Below are positions 10,937 to 26,557 of a stretch of DNA of 64,000 bases, piece by piece (positions within the stretch are counted from its first letter, which is position 1; every line of letters begins with the position of its first letter). Source of the stretch: Ahaetulla prasina (lineage: Eukaryota; Chordata; Lepidosauria; Squamata; Colubridae); contig NC_080540.1 of NCBI RefSeq assembly GCF_028640845.1, forward strand, positions 134,444,420 through 134,508,419, read 5' to 3'. Both the position numbers and the translations under genes were made by a program. The notes under the pieces are model-generated. The model was not told the DNA's origin. It did not search any database and saw only the letters and a program-made list of their open reading frames with translations.

Positions 10937-11022
10937 AAAAAATGGCTATGTCACTTTTCAGTGCCATTGTAATTTTGAATGGTTACCAAATGGTTTTAAG
11001 TCAAGGGCCACCTGTACTGCAG
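10937..11022 (+). mobile_element. Terminal-inverted-repeat element, right part
   Basis: ATGGCTATGTCACTTTTCAG, TGCCATTGTAATTTTGAATGG and the terminus AAGTCAAGGGCCACCTGTA complete the element begun at 9198. Confidence 0.65.
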
Positions 11023-11034
11023 TCCTTGATTCTG

Positions 11035-11482
11035 GACTGGGCAATTGTTTAGCTCATAGAATCATCCGTTATAATGTCCTTCCTGCTAATGACTACTTCA
11101 GTTTCAATTACAATAACACAAGAGCTACCAACAGATTTAAACTTTAATGTCAACCGCACCAGTTTAGATTGCAGAAAATGGAATGCATTACCTGACTTTG
11201 TGGTCTCTTCTCATAACTCCAAAAGTTTTATTAAAAATCTATCCACTATTGACCTCACCACATTCCTAAGAGGACTCTAAGGGGCGTGCATAAGAGCACA
11301 AATGTGCCTACCGTTCCTGTCCTATTGTTTCTTCCCTTATATATATATATATATGCTTATACTACCTTGTTTCTCCTCATATATATGTTTATATATTATA
11401 TAATCTTTTGTGTTATGCTTGTTATGCTTGTGTATATTGTTATGACAAAATTAAATAAATAAATAAATAAATAAATAAAATA
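11035..11482 (+). mobile_element. LINE 3' end (Jockey-type) with AT-rich tail
   Basis: The plus-strand frame ends with HRIIRYNVLPANDYFSFN, then NNTRATNRFKLNV, WNALPDFVVSSHNSKSF and LTTFLRGL followed by a stop. The 3' UTR (GGGGCGTGCATAAGAGCAC, ACCGTTCCTGTCCTATTG) runs into TA repeats and an (AAAT)n tail. The same end occurs inverted at 12945-13490 and 48320-48421. Confidence 0.75.
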
Positions 11483-12944
11483 AATTGTTTCTTGCTAAAA
11501 CAGGATGATGTTTTAGTTTTAACAGAATAAAGGTTTGTTCTTTCAAAGCAGATGGTTCACAGCTATAGTAAAATGCTGATCAATTACTAAGGAGAATATG
11601 AATCAGGAGCCCTCGTAGCACCTTCTCCAGCTAACAAAATTTTATTAAGTCATAATCTTAATTTTTCATGAATTGCACCTCACTTCATCATTTCAGTCCA
11701 TGAAAAGAATTTTTGCCTTAAAAGAATATCTTAAAAAGAATTGTTAGTTGGAGAACCAGATTCCTGATTTTTTTGCTATCATGCATGGCTCTTCTACAAA
11801 TAAGATATAGTGTTTGTTACTGTTCTCTTACATTATCTGGCTCATCTAAAAAATTCCTAATTCACTTTAGTTGTAGTGCAATAACCCATGTATCAATGAT
11901 ATGGTGTACAGTATGCCTACTGTTTTATTGTTGTATAACAAAATGTAAACAATTTATAAAGCAAAGCCCCAATAGCAGTCCAAAATAATACACTGTATGA
12001 AGAGTATTTTAAGTTATATTGTGTTTTTCATTCTCCAAAGATAAAAATCACTCTGCCAGTTTTCAGCTATTTCCAATTGCAGAAATTTCAAAAGCCACAG
12101 ACAGTCACTTACATTGTGTGACTTAGCAGAGGTGAATATGCAAAGATCCTGCAAAACTCCAGATTCTGTCATCACAATTTGGCAACAAAACCATCAACTT
12201 AGAAACAAGACTTTTTTGTCAAAGCTCAGCCATCAAAAGATGTAGTGTAACAGTGTTAAGCCCCAGTAAAACTTCACACCTATTGTTCCTTTATCTCAAC
12301 ACTCAAATTTTCTCCTACATGCCCTTAGTTGCCCTCCTCCAAATTGTAGTCTTTGATAAGAATTTTTTTCCTTAAACGTAGTGTTGTGTGAATACTAGTC
12401 AATTAAATTTTATTTAGTAAACAATGATTAATCAAAACATGGCTCAATAGAAATATATGAAGCCAGGCAATAACTCCTACAGAAAGCAGAAAAGCAGCTA
12501 AACTAAAATTAAGTATCTTTTACAGCTAGAAATAAAATAGAGGCAGGTACAAAATACAATTTTTATTTTAATTAAAATTTCTCAGGGGAACAAAGTTTGG
12601 GGAACATTGAGGAAGAGCATATTTTTTAGACTATAGTTAATTGTAGTCAATTAAGTGCCACCAGGTTGTTTTACAAGACCCTGGTGTCATATTTATGGCA
12701 AAAAAGCACAATTCTCCATGCTAGGGAAGATTCCAGAGATCATCAAAAGTGGTAGGTAACGGTTCTTTTAAATGGGTAATTTTTCCTTGATGGCTATTTA
12801 GTTAGCATCACGTTCTCATTTTAATAACATAAAGGGCTTCAATTGCACACTGAAGGCAGGGGTGGCATATCCAGCGATGACTGGCACCCACACCAGGATG
12901 AAACATCAGAAACAGTTGGTTTATTGCTGCATAGCTACGAAACT
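11483..12944. other. AT-rich intergenic stretch, nothing recognised
   Basis: Short chance frames only. Possible decayed repeat pieces were not resolved. Confidence 0.4.
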
Positions 12945-13490
12945 AGTTTATTTATTTTATTTATTTTGTCACATCATACAAAAGATTATATAGTATATAA
13001 ACATATATATGAGTAAATATTAGGAGGCATAAGCATACATATAGATATAGGAAGAAGAAAAGAAAAACAATAGGACAGGAACGGTAGGCACATTTGTGCG
13101 CTTATGCACGCCCCTTATGGTCCTCTTAGGAATGGGGTGAGGTCAATAGTAGAAAGTTTTTGGTTAAAGCTTTTAGGATTATGGGAAGAGACCACAGAGT
13201 CAGGTAAAGTATTCCAAGCACTGATGATTCTGTTACAGAAGTCATATTTTCTGCAATCTAGATTAAAGTGGTTGACATTAAGTTTAAATCTATTGGTTGC
13301 TCTTGTATTATTGCAATTAAAGTTGAAGTAGTCTTTAACAGGAAGGACATTACAATAGATGATTCTATGAGTTAAACTTAGGTCTTGTCGAAGGCGACGG
13401 AGTTCCAAGTTCCAAGTGTGGGAATCTTTTGCCATAAATTTGATTGAAAATAGATCATGAATATTCCTTCCTTTCACATGAGTTTTATTC
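12945..13490 (-). mobile_element. LINE 3' end, same family as 11035-11482
   Basis: The minus-strand frame includes WNLELRRLRQDLSLTHRII, NNTRATNRFKLNVNH, WNTLPDSVVSSHNPKSF and LTPFLRGP then a stop. The 3' UTR motif reads GTGCCTACCGTTCCTGTCCT. The tail at 12949-12972 is (AAAT)n. Confidence 0.75.
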
Positions 13491-13699
13491 CATCATCTTT
13501 CTGTTTAACTGTCAAAAGAATTGGCAATAGATAGCTGCACTCCTGGCTAGAACCAAACTTGAAGAATCACAATCTGGGTTGAAACAGGCCAGGAGCATTG
13601 CAAGGAATGACTCAAAGAATTCACTGGAACCACCCTGTACAAATGATCTCATTTATTACTTGGGGATAAACACAATCTGATAGTGTTTTCAGAACGAAC

Positions 13700-13890
13700 A
13701 GTTCGATGTAGTGGTTAACCAGGAGACTGTGAGTTCTAGTGTCACCTTAGGCACAAAAGCCAGATGAATGACCTTGGACCCAATCACTTTTTCAGCCCAA
13801 CTCAGGGTTCTTGTTGTAGGGAAAACAGGAGGAGGAAGGTATACATGTGTTTGACATCTTGTCTTATTTATAAAATAATAAAGATAGGGT
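13700..13890 (+). mobile_element. tRNA-derived SINE
   Basis: GATGTAGTGGTTAACCAGG and GTGAGTTCTAGTGTCACC are A- and B-box-like. They are followed by AAAGCCAGATGAATGACCTTG, CAGGAGGAGGAAGG and ATTTATAAAATAATAAAG, as in 61375-61612. Confidence 0.65.
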
Positions 13891-14299
13891 AATTATTTAT
13901 CATATGGCATGCAATACATGAATATTCAATTAGATTAGTAGAACCCAATAAAATATAAATGTAAAAAAAAAAGTCTTCAAAAGTCAATGTCTAGGTCATT
14001 TAACCATTGAAGCACAGCACTGTTTATATTTAAAAAATCAAGATACTGGACCACTACATAACCTTACAGCCGGTCATGATTTGATATATTCTATAGTTTG
14101 TGTAAGATCCAGCAGTCACATTGAGGGGAGGATACTATATCCCATTTATACAGCGAGTCCTGGCAGAAGCCATGTGAGGTGCAAATCCTATTAAAGGATT
14201 GTCCATTGCTGACATGGTCATTCAAAGCCTGGCACCTTTTTTGAGAAGTCATTTATATGTCTTCCTATAACTGGGCATTCAGTGAAACATTTGGCTTTC

Positions 14300-14640
14300 C
14301 ATTAAGAATTGATGTTAAAGTTGTTGGGCAGATGTTGTGCAAGCACCAGTGGAAGGTTCCTTGATTTGAATCTTCCTGCTGATAAATGAGGAAGGTTGGC
14401 ATTGAATTGGTAGGAGTTATTGATACTTTTTCTGTATTTTCTCACTAGTGCATCTTGCCTTCGTAAAGCTGGCAGTGCTATATGGCTAAGAACAGGAAGC
14501 CAGCAAGTTGGAATGATTTTAATACATGCACTTATAATCCTCATGGTATTGTTGAGTCTGGCAGAATAAAAATTTAATAAACAATTATTGTATTGCGGGC
14601 CAAGTGTGCAGCAAAAATGCTGGCACAAGCCTGAGCTATT
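14300..14640 (-). mobile_element. LINE ORF2 C-terminal fragment, second family
   Basis: The 108-codon minus frame (14628-14302) includes LNNTMRIISACIKIIPTCWL, PVLSHIALPALRRQDALVR and SRNLPLVLAQHL. This resembles the post-RT region of non-LTR retrotransposons. The upstream catalytic motif is missing. The clade is uncertain. Confidence 0.45.
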
Positions 14641-14879
14641 GACTCGTCAACTTTTAGATCTAAATCAAAAGTTTATCTATATTAGTAGAACTGTTTTCTC
14701 TCTTTTGAACAAGTTGATCCCATATTATTAAGTTAAAATTGAGGCCTAAAACTACAGTCAAGAAATCAAGAATTTTTATTTGTGTACTAAAGCAAGGCAT
14801 CAGTAATACACATTACAAAGTGAGATTTGGTTGAAAGTACACATTTTAGAACAGCTATTAAAACAATAAAAATAAAAAG

Positions 14880-14885
14880 TTTATT
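14880..14885 (-). terminator. ANAPC11: Candidate ANAPC11 polyadenylation signal
   Basis: Minus-strand AATAAA about 310 bases after the ANAPC11 stop codon. Other AATAAA-like hexamers occur in this AT-rich stretch. Confidence 0.35.
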
Positions 14886-15193
14886 TAATAAAAATACAAC
14901 TGAGACACCTATCTTACACAAATAATCCTATTTCATTTCAATCAACTACTAAAATTGAAACTGGAGGTTTGCTTACTTGTTGCCTTCACACCAACAGTCA
15001 TCACTTTCCTCGCAATTTATAGACTTTGAGAGCTCACCTGCTGTGGTACCATACATTGGGACATCTGTATATAGGATTGAGAAAATACTGTAATATATAA
15101 TAACAGTTTTCTTCTCCTTGATTCTATATTGATATTAGTAATTCTGGCAAATTACTAGATCCAAAGGAAGCTGGGGGAGAAATCTTGCCAGAG

Positions 15194-15530
15194 TCACTCT
15201 TTGAACTTCCATTCCTGTCGGCACATTGGACAGTGCTGTTGAACTTGTTGAGAATTAAGCCACTTCAGTATGCAGTGCATGTGGAAACAGTGTGAACACT
15301 GTCCCCACACAAGAGGACAATCATCTCCAGGCACCTTACCTGAAAATACAAATGTTAATAGGGCAAAATCAAAGGAATACTCAGCTCAAGAGGACCAAAA
15401 AAAATTAAGATTAATACTTACAGTCAGGGCAGCATCCATTAAAAGCCATTCGACAAATGCCACAGTTCTCATCATTAGCAACCCATAGCCAGGAAGCAAC
15501 TCCATGCCAGCTCTTGATTTTCACCTTCAT
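15194..15530 (-). CDS. ANAPC11: Anaphase-promoting complex subunit 11 (RING-H2), two coding exons
   Basis: Catalytic RING subunit of the APC/C ubiquitin ligase; it works with the cullin-like APC2 and recruits the E2 enzymes that drive mitotic exit. Coding exon 1 is 15530..15422 (109 nt, ATG to donor GTAAGTATT). Coding exon 2 is 15339..15194 after acceptor TTTTCAG. The Cys37 codon is split by the intron. The product is 84 residues, the same length I recall for human. Visible zinc ligands include C23, C26, C34, C37, C44, C51, H53, H56, H58, C59, C73 and C76, within ENCGICRMAFNGCCPDC, CSHCFHMHC and HCPMC. The C terminus is RQEWKFKE. An acceptor (CCTTCAG, about 15556-15562) lies 25 bases before the ATG, so there must be an upstream non-coding exon, probably near 17.7-18.1 kb. 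No breaks or unusual residues. Confidence 0.96.
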
Positions 15531-15799
15531 TTTACTCGGACTACTAGAATAGTATCTGAAGGGGAGGAAAAAAAAATAAGGTTAACTGCAACTTCTTTTG
15601 TTGCTTTTTATCCAGGTCCTTTAAATATGAAAAACTGTTATTTAAAATACCATTATTTTACACATAGCTGCATAGCTTATAAGAGGTATTGTGCCATCCT
15701 TTTTGCTAACAGTTAAAACTTGATACTCCTTGGTTGTTTTCTTGCAGAAGCTTCATTATTCAGCCAGGAAACATTTTCAGTGTCAGAAGGAATAGGGTT

Positions 15800-16030
15800 T
15801 GCATTCTGTTTATAGTAGTTTGCCCTGTCAGTATTGATGGGACTGTTTTCTTCTTGCTAGTTAGTGGGATACTATTTATTGCTTGATTGTTGGTCTGCTA
15901 CTAATCCTGATGTTAATCTCTGCTTATCTGGATGTTGATTGTTGATGAGATGTTTTGGTCTTTGTTTCCTTTTTTATTGTCTCTTTTGAATCGTATGTAA
16001 ATATCCATGTAAATGAATGTATGATAAATA
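15800..16030 (-). mobile_element. Penelope-like element remnant in ANAPC11 5' intron
   Basis: On the minus strand, GATTCAAAAGAGACAATAAAAAAG, CATCTCATCAACAATCAACATCC and further blocks match the interior of the PLE at 60065-60200. No reading frame survives. Confidence 0.5.
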
Positions 16031-17690
16031 TCTGTCGCATTTACAAATTAAAAGATGGCATAAAGATGTTGAATTGCCTCTTACTTGGCAGAAGTCTCTG
16101 AGACAATTCTTAGATTCCATAAAACAGCATTTTGTATCTATCTTGCACAATGTTTTTAAAGTTCACCCCTCTTTTGCTTGAAACTGGATGTTTAATTAGG
16201 AAAGTAGCATAGGTGAATAAAAAATAAAGTTGCTTTAGGTATTAAATTCTTTAAAATTGTATTAAGCATTTTAGAAAAGACTATAAACCATGAAACAAGA
16301 AACACATATAAGAATAAAAGAGTAAAATATAATTGTAGAACAAAAATAAACATGGAATCAAAAATGTAATGGAGATTAGTTTTTCATTATATGGTTAGTT
16401 AATTATAAAGTTATGACACATCATTTACTAAAGAAGACTCAAAAGTCCTAATTAAAATTCAAACTACAAGGTTAACACGATATAAGCCGCAAACTAAATT
16501 TATAGGCTATAATAGATTAGGACACACTGGGAATTTATTATAAAATCTAAGTATAAACTCTATAAATACTGAAAAAAAATAAACGCATGATGTGATACAA
16601 ATTTAGACCAGATTTACCTTTTAAATGAGTGATTATTTTTAACTGTAAAATATAACTTAATTAGAAATTCTTTAAGCAAAGGACCAAATATTCTTTCTTA
16701 TACAATTAGTATATATAAAATTAGTTCTGTACACTTTGAAGAAATGTAAAATTTAATAAAAATGTGTCTGGTTGCAAAGAGAAGTCAACTTTCAAAATTC
16801 ATCTCACTGTAATATATATTATTTTCCCAAACTATTGAGCTTTACTGAATTGCCATTACATCTCACAAAAAATTATCTATCTTGCTCATTGTGCTTCCAA
16901 CAGTTTCTAGAAAATCAGTTACTAACTGTAGCAATTAGGACATATTACATGGAATAACAGGGCAATGATAAAACATCTTGTAACAATTTTCTCTGAAAAC
17001 AATATTTGGAGTAAATTTAAAATTCTTCTGCCATTAATATTCCCATTCTTGGAACTCTATTACAGTATTTGGCATCATTCAATCATGCAATCTTTGACCT
17101 ATCTTATCTTTAAGTCCTATTTCATTAACAGTTTATAAATTAAGTCCAATAAGTTCCAAGTTGCAATTTTTGACGGTATTAGTTAAATTCTAACTTGCCT
17201 TTTCACCAAAATTAATATAATGGAAAAACCTCTTCCTACAATTTATAAATCTCAATTGCTGTAATTTTACTGTGTGCAAAGATAGCTAAATGCTAAAATA
17301 ATCACATCATCAATACTATTAAAAATAGTTTGACCCTCTAATACTAACCCTCAGGAAAACGTGGCAGGTTTCTCATTAATTACTAGCTTCGCCATCACAT
17401 ATTTTCTTTACTTGCTCTAATATTGCAAATTTACAACTAAGACTGTTTAATTAAACCCCACCTTCGGGGAAAGGGGCAGAATTCACTTTTGCCTTTGCTT
17501 TCTCCTATTATTTAGTCAGATGAAAACATTCTGGGCAATTCCAAAACTGGATATTATTACCATCCCATTGTCTTTCTTTATAAGGCTTTATATTACGACA
17601 GTGGGAAAAGCAGGGAGGCAACGGATGAACAAAACAAAAAAAATGCAGTTCTGCCAGCGGGGCTAAAAGACAGGCGGGTTGAGAGAAAAG
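16031..17690. other. AT-rich intron-like stretch, nothing recognised
   Basis: This very AT-rich sequence lies between the first recognised coding exon of ANAPC11 and its probable promoter, so it is likely ANAPC11 5' intron. No gene or named repeat was identified. Confidence 0.4.
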
Positions 17691-17819
17691 GATCGGAAAC
17701 ACGACACGCTAAGCTGAGTTCACACGACCACACTCATTCTGGGGTTTACCTAATTAACTTGTAAATTGCCATCGATAAGGCTAAGACATGACTAGGGTGA
17801 TAGTAATTGAGAGGCCGCT

Positions 17820-18210
17820 GCGAACGCCGTCTGCCTTTCTTCCTCCCACACCCACCTGACCCCAAATAGCCAGCGGCTAAAAGAAAGCCCCACCCACCGC
17901 CCCTCCCCTTTTATTGTCGTCTTCCCCCCAACCCTCACCAATCTTCGCGCCCAAACTCAGCTCTTCCAAACCCCCCCTCCCATCGGAAGTTCCCGCCCTC
18001 TCTACGCCCCCCCCGCCACCTCATTTTGCAGGCCCCGCTCCTATAAAACCTGGCCAAGGGAAGGCAGCCTTTTATTTCTTCCACGGAACCAAGCTTGACC
18101 GCTGACGCTCTTTCCACCCTTCCATTTCTTAAATCCTGCCTCATCCGTTTCCGGTCCCCGGTATAGCGCGGCCGGAAGTGTAGGCCCAGGAGCCGGAGGG
18201 AGCCGCCATC
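17820..18210. promoter_or_regulatory. Divergent promoter region ANAPC11 / ALYREF
   Basis: A GC-rich block sits between the minus-strand ANAPC11 transcript and plus-strand ALYREF. GGCCGGAAGTG at 18168-18179 is an ETS/GABP-type site just upstream of the ALYREF ATG. CTATAAAA lies at 18041-18048. An ETS-like TTTCCGGT lies at 18149. Shared control is inferred from the divergent layout; the exact start sites are not visible. Confidence 0.55.
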
Positions 18211-22399
<4,189 letters not shown>

Positions 22400-22690
22400 A
22401 TCTAATGATGCGTCACATGCATGGAAAGGACTGCAGACATCTCATTCCATGCTCCCTAGTGGGAGGGAAAGGGTGTATAGCGGCGGCTACTAATATCAAG
22501 AATGGGATTTGTTTTACTTTTATGTTTTGAAATAGGTTTTAAACTCATGTAAAGGTTTCTTTCTTTTTTTTAAATTCTGAAACAGATCTGTTTTGTACCG
22601 AGTTATTTTTGGGAAAAATTTTACTGGTTGCCTGTTGGGCCAAAGTGGCTTTTTCACTTTGGCAGTAATAAAATAGAAATGTGTCTAGAG
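22400..22690 (+). other. ALYREF: ALYREF 3' UTR with polyadenylation signal
   Basis: AATAAA at 22667-22672 (GCAGTAATAAAATAGAAATG) with T/G-rich sequence just after it marks the likely 3' end, about 290 bases past the stop codon. Confidence 0.7.
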
Positions 22691-22699
22691 CTGTAAATG

Positions 22700-24560
22700 T
22701 CTGCTTCATGTTGCAGCTGGAGCCTAGCCTTGGGGCTGCAAAAGCAAAGATGAATAGGGGAAGCAGACTGCCTGCTAGCCCCCAACTAAATAGTTGGTGC
22801 TGATTGCCCTTCCCATGAGGAGGGATTCTGTTCTCTCAGGTCTCCCTCCTCCACTCTGCTCCAGAAGGGGTTTGTAAATTCTGCATCCCACCATCTTCTA
22901 TGTGCTAATTCTTCTCCTTCAGTTTGTGCGAAAGCCGCCATTGTGACTACTGTTCAGGGAGATGATGTTCCCTGGTGAAGCTGACTTTGGAGGTCCTGGG
23001 GAGGGAGTAAATTTCTTGTTAAAGTTGTTTTGTATTTAACACTTGATTCCAAAGTTCAGTTCTGGTCCCACCTCAGTATTTTTACTGTAAAATGGTTGCT
23101 GTGAAAATTCAGTGACACCAACATGCCAAGTAAAGATTTAGTCTTTCAACTTGTAATTCCCTATTGAATTCTTATTTCAAGTAAATCTAAAGACATTTGT
23201 AATGGTCTGTGCTTAAATTTATTATATAACGGATTAAGACTATTTCTAGATCTTAACTGGGATAGAGTAAATATCCGACTAATGTGAAAACTTTCATCTT
23301 TGGTGGGTGAGATACCTAAGGGATAAACAAGAGACACCTCTTTTAGCATCCTCAACATGTTCTAAAAAGAATTAATGCCTGTGTGGTTATTGGTACGTTG
23401 CCCCTTCAACATCAGAATATCCTAATGCTGAAATTAGAATGCATCGGTAATTTGAAAAAGTGAATATACCAGGATACCAAAGTTATGCAGGAGTAACAGC
23501 CAAAGGAAGGTTATTGATATTAAGATATTCAATCAAAAAATATTTCTACATAGCAATGAAACAAGTATATGTAAGTGCTAGATGTTGGGAAATAGTAATA
23601 CCTGACAGTATTTTATTATCTACATAAGTAACTAAATATTTGGGGAAATTGTTAAGATACAAATACCTTACATTCACTCTAATTAAGGCAAATCATGATT
23701 TAAAAAAAAGCTTAACCATACATTTAAAAGATAACTGGGTATGGACAAGATAATGACAAAATACATTAATATAAAGTAAAAACACTACCGCTATTTGTAC
23801 TTAATTTCATCTTAACGTCCATATGTGAAGTATGTCCATAGTTTTGTATATTGAGGCAATATATACTTTTCATAATTGTGCAGATACACTAGATTAGTAG
23901 GAAACATTGGTCTAAGCAAGAGCTTCTCTAATGTATATCAAAATTATAAAAATTAGTAGAGACTTGAAATTTGGGTAATTTACTATGGCATAATGTGAAG
24001 AGAAATATAAAATCCTTCAATGTTATTGAACTACAGTTTTCAATAACTAATGAAGAGAGTTATAGCTTAGCAATATCTGAAAACCCACAAGTTTCTTACT
24101 TTTGTAAAGAAACTTTGTTTTTGTTTTGAAATACTATTGCAATTTTTACGTTAGCCTTTATGTTTAATTTTATTGATCTGTGGATGTTTTGCTTGGGCAG
24201 TGAAAAAGACATACCGGTAATACTTAAGAAATTTGTAATAGGACATCAATATTTGGAAAAACTATGAAAAATGGCCCTCGAATGAACAAATTATAGAATA
24301 TGTAATATGTAGAATTTGTAGAATGGTTAATGGAGGAATAGTGTGAAAAGTACAGAACCCACTATCAATGAAAATATGGTATTGTATGCTAGGATTTTTG
24401 TCACTTCTTTACTAAATGTTTAATCAGCTATTCGTCATAATAAATGAAGACAATCTCAGTGCTCATTTGCTATAAGTAGGAATTGCACGAGATGGTTAGT
24501 ATCATCAATGCAATGAACATGGATTTGGACAAACTCCGGGAAACTGTAAAGGACGGGAGC
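22700..24560. other. Intergenic spacer ALYREF to ARHGDIA promoter
   Basis: The sequence becomes AT-rich after about 23.1 kb. No coding exon was recognised; only short chance frames occur. Confidence 0.4.
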
Positions 24561-24568
24561 CGGGTGTG

Positions 24569-24625
24569 CTGTGGGTCCATGGAGTCACGAAGACTTCGAC
24601 ACGATTTGGTGACTGAACAACGGAA
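24569..24625 (+). mobile_element. BovB / Sauria-SINE 3' tail
   Basis: TGGGTCCATGGAGTCACGAA, then GACTTCGACACGATTTGGTG and ACTGAACAA, matches the conserved 3' end shared by BovB LINEs and the SINEs they mobilise in squamates and ruminants. Only the tail is present. Confidence 0.6.
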
Positions 24626-25135
24626 TAGCGCACAAACGCTGTAATGATCAAGATGGTTGGGAGGAGGGTTTCAGGTCTTGGTTCAATTGCTACTATATTA
24701 TAACTGGTCTTGTGCAATGGTGCTTCGTAAAAATTATAGCAAGGCAATGAGTTAAAGCAAAAACCGGCCACCCCACTGCATTCTTCGCGGCCTTCCCTCT
24801 TTTATAATGCCTAATAAAATTCATAGACTTTATGGCCTCAATGAACGAGTCGAGTAAGTTGGAGAACAAGTCGCTCTCCAGTTATATTGGGATTTGCAGG
24901 ACCTGTTGTAGTCTTTGCTTAAATTTAGGAAGCAAAATGGATGGGAATGGACTGCAGTTTTGGGTTAAATATCTGGTATAGAATGACACACACAGAGAAT
25001 AAAGGGTAACCAGTTTTGTTCAAAACTGAAGAACCGTTAAATTGGGTAGCTCTCAAGAGCATTAGTTTTGAAGTTCTTTTAAGAATCGTTGGGCAAAGTT
25101 TTCCCACTAGTGCGAAACGTCCGGCAGCAAGTAGT

Positions 25136-25265
25136 CAATTTTTATATAAAAGGCGTGCCGGGACCTCGACCTTTATTTCGGGACCTCCTGCTCCCTCCCC
25201 ACACAATAGGAACACTCTGAACATCAGGGATCAAAAGTCCGCCAAGATGGCTGCCGGTCGAGGTG
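25136..25265 (+). promoter_or_regulatory. Candidate TATA/YY1 promoter with possible first exon
   Basis: TATATAAAAGG at 25142-25152 lies about 95 bases upstream of GCCAAGATGGCTGCCGG (25240-25257). The latter fits the YY1 consensus and puts ATGGCTGCCGGTCGAG directly before a strong donor, GTGAGAGC. The five codons (MAAGR) are not recognised. This may be an alternative first exon of ARHGDIA or an unrelated transcript. If joined to the ARHGDIA acceptor at 39942, the ATG opens a short upstream frame that stops after 14 codons. Confidence 0.4.
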
Positions 25266-25489
25266 AGAGCGACTCTGCCTCGGTGCCCCACCCCCCGCCT
25301 TTCTCTACCCAAAAAAAGGCGTCACAAGTAGGTTCTAGCCGTAGCATACATGCTCTATGGTCTCTCCTCATGCGTTGGGTTCCCCCCTCCCACCACCGTC
25401 TTTGCTTAGGGAGTCAATGCTGGGCCCATTTAAGGGAAGTGATGTCTCGAGAGGAAAGCACCGAAGAGCAGTGGAAAGAAAGCCCACCG

Positions 25490-25660
25490 CTTTCTCGTGA
25501 AAGGAAGTGACGTTTGATCAGTAACACGGAAGTGCGGGGGTGCGCGCGCGGGGTAGATCTGGGCGGTGGCGGGCGGCGTTCGTCACCGGTGGCGGCAGCA
25601 GCAGCAGAGCACTAGGAGCGCGCAGAGAACGCACGTGCTGGGTAGGTTGCATTTGCTCCG
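25490..25660 (+). promoter_or_regulatory. ARHGDIA: CpG-island promoter and probable non-coding exon 1 of ARHGDIA
   Basis: GGAAGTGACGTTTGATCAG (CRE-like) and ACGGAAGTGCGGG (ETS-like) precede a CpG-dense segment. It contains GGCGGCAGCAGCAGCAGAGC and a good donor, CTGG|GTAGGT at 25641/25642. ARHGDIA has an acceptor 21 bases before its ATG (39941-39942), so a non-coding first exon is required. This is the nearest suitable upstream candidate, giving a roughly 14.3 kb intron 1. Confidence 0.5.
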
Positions 25661-26367
25661 GTGGAGGGTTGGGCCGAGCCGCTGCCTGTGTCGGACGGGG
25701 TTTTTTTTTCTCCCCCGGTCCTGTTCCATCGGCCTTCCTAATTGGCGCCTCCGCACTTGCCTCTGCCAGCTGGATTTTCTCTGCAGGAGAGTCGCATGCT
25801 AACCTAACCAGGCTTGCGCTGTAGACGATCCGTGCCTTCAAACGCCGTATGGTCTGGTGGCTCTCAGTAACCTTCGGAAACATCCCTCGCTTTCAGTTTG
25901 TAGAGCGCCGTGAATAGCTGAGCTTCCGCTCCGCCCGATTTGGACTTTGGCTCTGTAACTTTCTTGGAGCATTTTTTTTTTCTCAATTCATTCTCACTGC
26001 TGGGGTCACTCATAGCTTTTCTCCTAGCATTTCATGCGTTAGTTAAATGCTCGGTGTAGGTCACTATCAATACTGAGGGACTGTTGTACCCATTTTTATC
26101 TCTTCTTAAAGATTATTTTTTCTGAATTCTGTTGGATAATTTATGTGGCTTTATTTGTTCAAAATGCTCACCCATGATTAATTTAATCGTGGTTTATTCA
26201 AGCAGTTCAGTTTTCTGGGTTTACACAAAACTGTCATATAGGTAAGTGAATTAGAATTTCACAGCCTGCCGACCTTAAATATAGTCAATTAGTTTGAAGT
26301 TCAGGTTATCATGAACACATAGCTCACTATAAATGTAGTTAGAGTTTCATTAATTGGATTTATTACT

Positions 26368-26557
26368 GATAGTCCTTGTTTAGAAACTACAATTGGAACA
26401 ACTTGGTTGTTAAGTGAAACAGTGGCTAAGTGAAATTATGACTGATTTTTATCTTGTTCCAGTTTTCCTTTGCTTTACAGACCTGTGAAGGTCCTAAATA
26501 AAAAAAACTTTGTAACCAATCCATGCATCATTGTTACTAAATAAGGGCTACCTGTAT
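26368..26557. mobile_element. TIR miniature element remnant in ARHGDIA intron 1
   Basis: GATAGTCCTTGTTTAGAAAC through ACTTGGTTGTTAAGTGAAAC to TACTAAATAAGGGCTACCTGTA keeps both termini of the 39218-39625 family in eroded form. Confidence 0.5.

Noticed and set aside
16031..17690. Possible mitochondrial insertion in the AT-rich stretch
   Set aside because: Only composition suggested it; no rRNA, tRNA or mitochondrial protein motif could be read.
25016..25883. ORFs of 94-164 codons on both strands in the CpG island
   Set aside because: High GC lowers stop frequency; the region reads as promoter and non-coding exon, not protein.
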